This document shows, in pieces, positions 6,058 through 9,588 of a stretch of 9,588 bases of DNA. Under the pieces are notes generated by a model that worked only from the letters and a program-made list of their open reading frames with translations, had not been told where the DNA came from and ran no database searches. Origin of the DNA: Methylopumilus sp036567085 (GTDB lineage: Bacteria; Pseudomonadota; Gammaproteobacteria; Burkholderiales; Methylophilaceae); NCBI GenBank assembly GCA_036567085.1, contig DATCVG010000008.1:1-9588 (forward strand). The letters run 5' to 3'. The position numbers and the translations under genes were made by a program. The stretch's first letter is position 1; every line of letters begins with the position of its first letter.

Positions 6058-6771
6058 TTACTTTAAAACGTTTTTTTGTAATTGAATAAGTTCTTTAATG
6101 CCCTCTGCTGCAAGGTCAGACATTTGATCCATCATCTCGCGAGAAAAAGGTGTGCCTTCGGCAGTACCTTGAATTTCCACAAAACCACCTGACCCTGTCA
6201 TGACAATATTCATATCTGTGTCGCAACTTGAATCTTCCGAATAATCTAAATCTAATAAAGCCTTTCCTTCATGGAGACCCACAGAAATAGCTGCTACAGC
6301 ATCAATCAATGGGGATTCGGTAATAAGTTTTTGATTTATTAAATGTGAAATTGCATCGTGAACCGCGACATAAGACCCTGTGATACTTGCAGTGCGGGTA
6401 CCACCATCAGCTTGAATTACATCACAATCAACTTGAATGGTGCGTTCACCAAGTTTTTTTAAATCGATAATGGCTCTTAAGCTTCGTCCAATAAGACGTT
6501 GAATTTCTTGAGTGCGACCTGATTGTTTTCCTCGCGCAGCTTCCCGATCCATTCTAGATCCTGTTGATCTTGGAAGCATCCCATATTCTGCTGTAATCCA
6601 ACCTTGATTTTGGCCTTTTAAAAAAGAAGGTACTTTTTCATCGATACTTGCAGTGCATAAGACATGGGTATCACCAAATTTAATTAAGACAGAACCTTCA
6701 GCATGTTTTGTGTAATGCCTAATAATTTCAACGGGTCTTAATTGGTTGTGAGCGCGTTGATTTAATCTCAT
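6058..6771 (-). CDS. rph: RNase PH (rph), start set at the third of three clustered ATGs
   Basis: Phosphorolytic 3'-5' exoribonuclease that trims tRNA 3' ends and forms a hexameric ring. Recognised by NQLRP near the start, TKHAEGSVLIKFGDTHVLC, EYGMLPRSTGSRMDREA, the phosphate-binding DGGTRTASITG loop and an acidic active-site segment (LDLDYSEDSSCDTDMN). ATGs occur at 6780, 6777 and 6771. The Shine-Dalgarno GAGGA (6785-6781) touches the first and is three bases from the second but nine from the third, and the third gives MRLNQRAHNQLRP, which aligns with E. coli MRPAGRSNNQVRP. This yields 237 residues against 238 in E. coli and puts the phosphate-binding Arg at 126, the family position. The longer form (to 6780, 240 residues) is possible. 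It leads the minus-strand operon. Confidence 0.96.
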   Translation of the reverse strand: MRLNQRAHNQLRPVEIIRHYTKHAEGSVLIKFGDTHVLCTASIDEKVPSFLKGQNQGWITAEYGMLPRSTGSRMDREAARGKQSGRTQEIQRLIGRSLRAIIDLKKLGERTIQVDCDVIQADGGTRTASITGSYVAVHDAISHLINQKLITESPLIDAVAAISVGLHEGKALLDLDYSEDSSCDTDMNIVMTGSGGFVEIQGTAEGTPFSREMMDQMSDLAAEGIKELIQLQKNVLK

Positions 6772-6780
6772 GATCATCAT

Positions 6781-6785
6781 TCCTC
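6781..6785 (-). promoter_or_regulatory. Ribosome binding site that decides the rph start
   Basis: GAGGA on the minus strand. It directly abuts the ATG at 6780, leaving no room for initiation there, and lies nine bases from the ATG at 6771, which is therefore favoured. Confidence 0.65.
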
Positions 6786-6798
6786 AATAGAAGTCTTC

Positions 6799-6804
6799 AT
6801 TATA
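6799..6804 (-). promoter_or_regulatory. -10 box of the rph operon promoter
   Basis: A perfect TATAAT on the minus strand, placing the start of transcription near 6792 and leaving a leader of about 20 bases that holds the GAGGA site. No good -35 hexamer lies 16-18 bases upstream (ATATCA or GATATC), so it may depend on an activator or simply be weak. It sits in the 6781-6905 region between rph and the divergent yicC; no comparable plus-strand promoter for yicC was convincing. Confidence 0.45.
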
Positions 6805-6905
6805 AGCTAGCTTTAATTGATTGATATCTTGTCATTTAAAGGTTTTAGTCGCAAATGCAACTATAGATTGATAAAATGACGCTTAAACATTGAATTGGAT
6901 ACCTT

Positions 6906-7772
6906 ATGGCTTTAAGTATGACCGGTTTTTCTTTTAGAGAGGCAGATACAGAACAGGGTATTTTGCTCCTTGAATTTCGGTCTTTAAATAATCGATATTT
7001 AGAGCTCCAAGTTAAATTAGACGAATCCTTAAGGTCTTTTGAGCCCATGATTCGCGATCTGATATCCGCAGAAATTAAAAGAGGCAAAGTAGATTGCAGA
7101 ATTTATTTCAAATCTAAAACGCATGCACTTGATGTTAAAAATGTAGATACCATTAAATTAAAACAGCTCGTAACTTCAGTGAATGAAATTGCAAAATATT
7201 TTCCTCATATTCAACCTATTAATGCGCTCGACATTTTAAAAACAACTGAAATCATGCATGACCAATCGGTCAATATAAACTTGCTTGAGCAAGATCTTAA
7301 AAAAAATCTTAAAGAAGCGCTGATCGAAATTCAGGCATCTAAAGCGCGCGAAGGTGAAAAGTTACAAAAGATTTTATTGGATAAATTAAAAGATATTGAA
7401 ATGCTTGTAGATGAAGCTAAAAAAATCTTGCCCGTTTTAATCAAAGAATATCAAACTAAAATTGAAAATAAATTTAAGGATGCATTGATCGCAATTGATG
7501 ATGATCGACTAAAACAAGAGTTTCTTATTTTTGTGCAAAAGATGGATATTGATGAAGAGCTTAATCGTATTACATCCCATATCGATGAAGTAAGGCGCTT
7601 ACTTAAAACAGATGGTGCAATTGGTAAAAAACTAGACTTTATGATGCAAGAACTGAATCGGGAAGCTAATACTTTAGGTTCAAAATCGATTTCACCTAAA
7701 ACTTCACAAATATCAGTTGATTTAAAAGTTTTGATTGAGCAAATGCGCGAACAAATTCAGAATATTGAATAA
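6906..7772 (+). CDS. yicC: YicC/YloC family endoribonuclease
   Basis: A 288-residue protein (E. coli YicC 287) of the YicC family, shown in E. coli and relatives to be an endoribonuclease acting on small RNAs and mRNAs. The N-terminal domain opens with the hallmark MTGFSF and continues with LEFRSLNNRYLELQVKL (22-38) and IKRGKVDCRIYF (57-68). The middle (about 125-205) is a long charged helical region. The C-terminal DUF1732 part carries DIDEELNRITSHIDEVRRLL (214-233), KKLDFMMQELNREANT (241-256) and a closing helix. The start has only a weak GGA upstream. It is followed by gmk after 19 bases; yicC-gmk-rpoZ-spoT is a recurrent order in proteobacteria. Complete and ordinary. Confidence 0.95.
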   Translation: MALSMTGFSFREADTEQGILLLEFRSLNNRYLELQVKLDESLRSFEPMIRDLISAEIKRGKVDCRIYFKSKTHALDVKNVDTIKLKQLVTSVNEIAKYFPHIQPINALDILKTTEIMHDQSVNINLLEQDLKKNLKEALIEIQASKAREGEKLQKILLDKLKDIEMLVDEAKKILPVLIKEYQTKIENKFKDALIAIDDDRLKQEFLIFVQKMDIDEELNRITSHIDEVRRLLKTDGAIGKKLDFMMQELNREANTLGSKSISPKTSQISVDLKVLIEQMREQIQNIE

Positions 7773-7791
7773 TAATGATTAAAAAATATAT

Positions 7792-8403
7792 ATGAGCCAA
7801 GCCCATTTATTTATTATTACAGCAGCTTCCGGTGCCGGTAAGACGACACTCGTAAAAGCCCTTTTAAATAAAGATAAAGATCTTCAGGCTTCGGTATCTC
7901 ACACCACACGAAAACCACGTCCAGGTGAAGTGAATGGTGTGGACTATCATTTTGTTGATGAAAGCACCTTTTTAGATTTGAAGAAAAAGGGTGAATTCTT
8001 AGAATCTGCTGAATGTCACAGCGCTATGTATGGTACGAGTAAAAAATCAGTTCAATCTATTCTTGATAAGAAGAAAGACGTGATTTTAGAAATTGATTGG
8101 CAAGGTGCACAAGCATTGAAAGCTCAGTTTAAAGAAGCCGTTTCAATTTTTGTATTACCACCCTCTGTTGAAACATTAGCTGAAAGATTAAATAACCGCG
8201 GACATGATAGTAATGAGACGATTGCGAAGAGACTCGCGGTTGCTCGAGAAGAGATGAGCCATGTAGATGAGTTTGATTATGTTACAATCAATGATGACTT
8301 TGAAGTAGCCCTTCATGATCTTATGGCCATTATTCGATCCACTCGATTAATGTGTCATATTCAGCTTACACGACATAGCCACTTAATTAAAAACTTGACT
8401 TGA
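7792..8403 (+). CDS. gmk: Guanylate kinase
   Basis: Guanylate kinase of 203 residues, which phosphorylates GMP to GDP with ATP. The P-loop is TAASGAGKTTL (10-20), with A where many relatives have P before the SGAGK core. The GMP-binding region is SVSHTTRKPRPGEVNGVDYH (34-53), with S36, R40, R43 and Y52 in the usual places, and GEFLESAECHSAMYGTSK (67-84), with E71 and Y80. EIDWQGAQ is the Walker-B-like strand, and LNNRGHDSNETIAKRL the lid. Length is typical. The start has no Shine-Dalgarno: the bases before it are nearly all A and T, and an in-frame stop 12 bases upstream excludes a longer form. It lies 19 bases after yicC, so it may be translated by coupling or by an AT-rich unstructured leader. 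Confidence 0.97.
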   Translation: MSQAHLFIITAASGAGKTTLVKALLNKDKDLQASVSHTTRKPRPGEVNGVDYHFVDESTFLDLKKKGEFLESAECHSAMYGTSKKSVQSILDKKKDVILEIDWQGAQALKAQFKEAVSIFVLPPSVETLAERLNNRGHDSNETIAKRLAVAREEMSHVDEFDYVTINDDFEVALHDLMAIIRSTRLMCHIQLTRHSHLIKNLT

Positions 8404-8419
8404 AATTTGGAGAAATAAC

Positions 8420-8635
8420 ATGGCACGAATTACAGTAGACGATTGTTTAGAGATGATTCCTAATCGCTTTAAACTTACATTAGCTGCCGCATACCGGGCA
8501 AGACAACTAGCCAACGGTGCTGAAGCATTAGTGAGCACTCATGGCCTAAGAGATAAACCTACGGTATTAGCATTAAGAGAAATTGCAGCAGGTAAAGTTG
8601 GTCTTGATATCTTAAATAGAAAAACAACGTACTAA
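8420..8635 (+). CDS. rpoZ: RNA polymerase omega subunit
   Basis: A 71-residue omega subunit, which aids folding and assembly of the beta' subunit and forms part of a ppGpp site on proteobacterial RNA polymerase. Signatures are MARITVDDCLEMIPNRFKLT at the start, AAAYRARQLANGA, and the late TVLALREIAAGKVG. It is somewhat shorter than E. coli omega (91) because the acidic C-terminal tail is absent, which is common in betaproteobacteria. GGAGA about eight bases before the ATG gives a good ribosome binding site. It begins 16 bases after gmk and precedes spoT by 40, linking a ppGpp target with the enzyme that makes and breaks ppGpp. Confidence 0.96.
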   Translation: MARITVDDCLEMIPNRFKLTLAAAYRARQLANGAEALVSTHGLRDKPTVLALREIAAGKVGLDILNRKTTY

Positions 8636-8645
8636 TTCTAAAATA

Positions 8646-8658
8646 GGGCTTAATGCCC
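8646..8658 (+). other. Short GC hairpin between rpoZ and spoT
   Basis: GGGC (8646-8649), loop TTAAT, GCCC (8655-8658). It is the most GC-rich spot in the intergenic DNA and lies 10 bases after the rpoZ stop. No T run follows, so it is not a standard terminator; it may slow or partly stop transcription, or protect the upstream message. Four base pairs only. Confidence 0.3.
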
Positions 8659-8675
8659 CCAAAAGAGTAAAGACC

Positions 8676-9588
8676 ATGGCTAGTACCGCTCATTTTAATA
8701 AAGCGGATGCTCAAAAAACACCGCCGCTCCCGTTACTGCCTGTCGATAACGAAGACTCTGAACTCACAATCCTTCTTAAGACCTACTTAAAAACCAAGGA
8801 CATCCATAAAATATGGGATGCCTATCGATTTAGCGAAGAAGCACATCATGGCCAATCTCGACGGAGTGGTGAGCCTTATATTGTGCATCCAGTGGCTGTG
8901 GCATGTACCTTAGCCAGACTTCATCTTGATGCTCCGACAATACTTGCCGCACTACTTCATGATGTCGTTGAAGATACATCAGTTACAACAAAAGAAATTG
9001 AAAAGAGGTTTGGGAAACAGGTATCCGTATTAGTCGACGGTTTATCCAAGCTTGATAAGATTGAATTTCAAGATGCTACAGAAGCGCAAGCTGAAAATTT
9101 CAGAAAAATGTTATTGGCGATGTCGAATGATGTCCGTGTCATTTTAGTGAAGCTCGCTGATCGTCTTCATAACATGCAAACCCTAGATGTGCTAAGGCCT
9201 GAAAAACAAAAACGTATTGCGCAAGAAACGCATGATATTTATGCACCCATTGCAAATCGATTGGGCTTAAATACCATCTATCAAGAACTTGAAGAGTTAA
9301 GTTTTAAACATCTATATCCAATGCGCTATCGCGCGATTCAAAAGGCCATGAGAGCTTCTCGAGGAAATCGTCGTGAAGTGGTTGAAAAAATTACGGCGGC
9401 CATTCAACAAAAACTCACTGAGATGAAAATGGAAGCGGAAGTGACAGGCCGCGAAAAAAATACTTATAGTATTTATAAGAAGATGAGTGAAAAGGGTATG
9501 TCATTTGCGCAGATCAATGACATCTATGCATTCAGAATTATCGTGAAAGAAGCAAACGACGCCTACTCAGCATTAGGCGCATTACATG
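8676..9588 (+). CDS. spoT: Bifunctional (p)ppGpp synthetase/hydrolase SpoT (5' part, runs off the window)
   Basis: First 304 codons of a RelA/SpoT homologue, open to the window edge. The hydrolase HD domain (about 45-200) is intact: SRRSGEPYIVHP (61-72, H71), LLHDVVEDT (93-101, H95, D96, E99, D100), LVDGLSKLDKI (119-129) and KLADRLHNM (159-167, D162). Keeping all these residues argues for active ppGpp hydrolysis, hence SpoT/Rsh rather than a RelA with a dead HD domain. The synthetase domain begins with GREKNTYSIYKKM (258-270) and INDIYAFRIIV (280-290), so both activities are likely; the later synthetase motif and the TGS and ACT domains are beyond the edge. ATG 8676 follows AAAGAGTAAAG, a weak ribosome binding site; residues 1-30 are a variable Pro-rich leader. 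It sits 40 bases after rpoZ. Confidence 0.95.
   Translation, partial: MASTAHFNKADAQKTPPLPLLPVDNEDSELTILLKTYLKTKDIHKIWDAYRFSEEAHHGQSRRSGEPYIVHPVAVACTLARLHLDAPTILAALLHDVVEDTSVTTKEIEKRFGKQVSVLVDGLSKLDKIEFQDATEAQAENFRKMLLAMSNDVRVILVKLADRLHNMQTLDVLRPEKQKRIAQETHDIYAPIANRLGLNTIYQELEELSFKHLYPMRYRAIQKAMRASRGNRREVVEKITAAIQQKLTEMKMEAEVTGREKNTYSIYKKMSEKGMSFAQINDIYAFRIIVKEANDAYSALGALH

Noticed and set aside
6781..6905. Plus-strand promoter for yicC
   Set aside because: TATAGA and TAAAAT boxes exist but neither has a reasonable -35 at proper distance; TTGTCA is out of range of both.
6845..7087. Minus-strand ORF over the yicC start
   Set aside because: Antisense to the conserved N-terminus of yicC, with no supporting features.
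1..9588. CRISPR arrays, IS elements, tRNA or rRNA genes, phage or defence modules
   Set aside because: No regular repeats, transposase-like proteins, RNA gene signatures or defence domains were seen on either strand.

Overview
The window looks like chromosome of a low-G+C betaproteobacterium, most likely a streamlined methylotroph of the Methylophilaceae (Methylopumilus/OM43 type). This rests on the AT-rich composition, very short intergenic gaps, and a gene order typical of betaproteobacteria: rph-rdgB-hemW on one strand, divergent from yicC-gmk-rpoZ-spoT on the other. The taxonomic call is inference from gene order and protein style, not a database match.

Layout. Left part (1-2050), accessory: a plus-strand lipoprotein (56-844) related to amino-acid-binding proteins, with its two lobes in reversed order; a convergent minus-strand VIT1/CCC1-type metal transporter (862-1557); a divergent small two-helix membrane protein (1652-1900); and, ending exactly where that protein ends, a minus-strand 46-residue basic ORF (1901-2041) that resembles the ribosome-rescue factor ArfA. 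Middle (2048-6771/6780), one long minus-strand block that reads rph, rdgB, a 75-residue conserved small protein, hemW, a DUF442/TIGR01244 protein and a TYW1-like radical SAM protein, then after 114 bases a MarC-family membrane protein and the ArfA-like ORF. Gaps between rph and the radical SAM gene are 2-9 bases, or an 8-base overlap, so they form one likely operon starting at a TATAAT box in the 6781-6905 divergent region. Right part (6906-9588), plus strand: yicC, gmk, rpoZ and the first 304 codons of a spoT/rsh-type (p)ppGpp enzyme that runs off the window.

How the genes fit together: most of the window is information-processing housekeeping: RNA turnover (RNase PH, YicC), nucleotide-pool cleaning (RdgB), GMP phosphorylation (Gmk), the RNA polymerase omega subunit and the stringent response (SpoT), plus heme trafficking (HemW). 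No phage, IS element, CRISPR array, tRNA or rRNA was seen, and no intergenic stretch exceeds 300 bases. I did not find a clear new multi-gene system. The items most worth a second look are the circularly permuted binding protein, the ArfA-like mini-gene with inverted repeats at its 3' end, and the unexplained small proteins.
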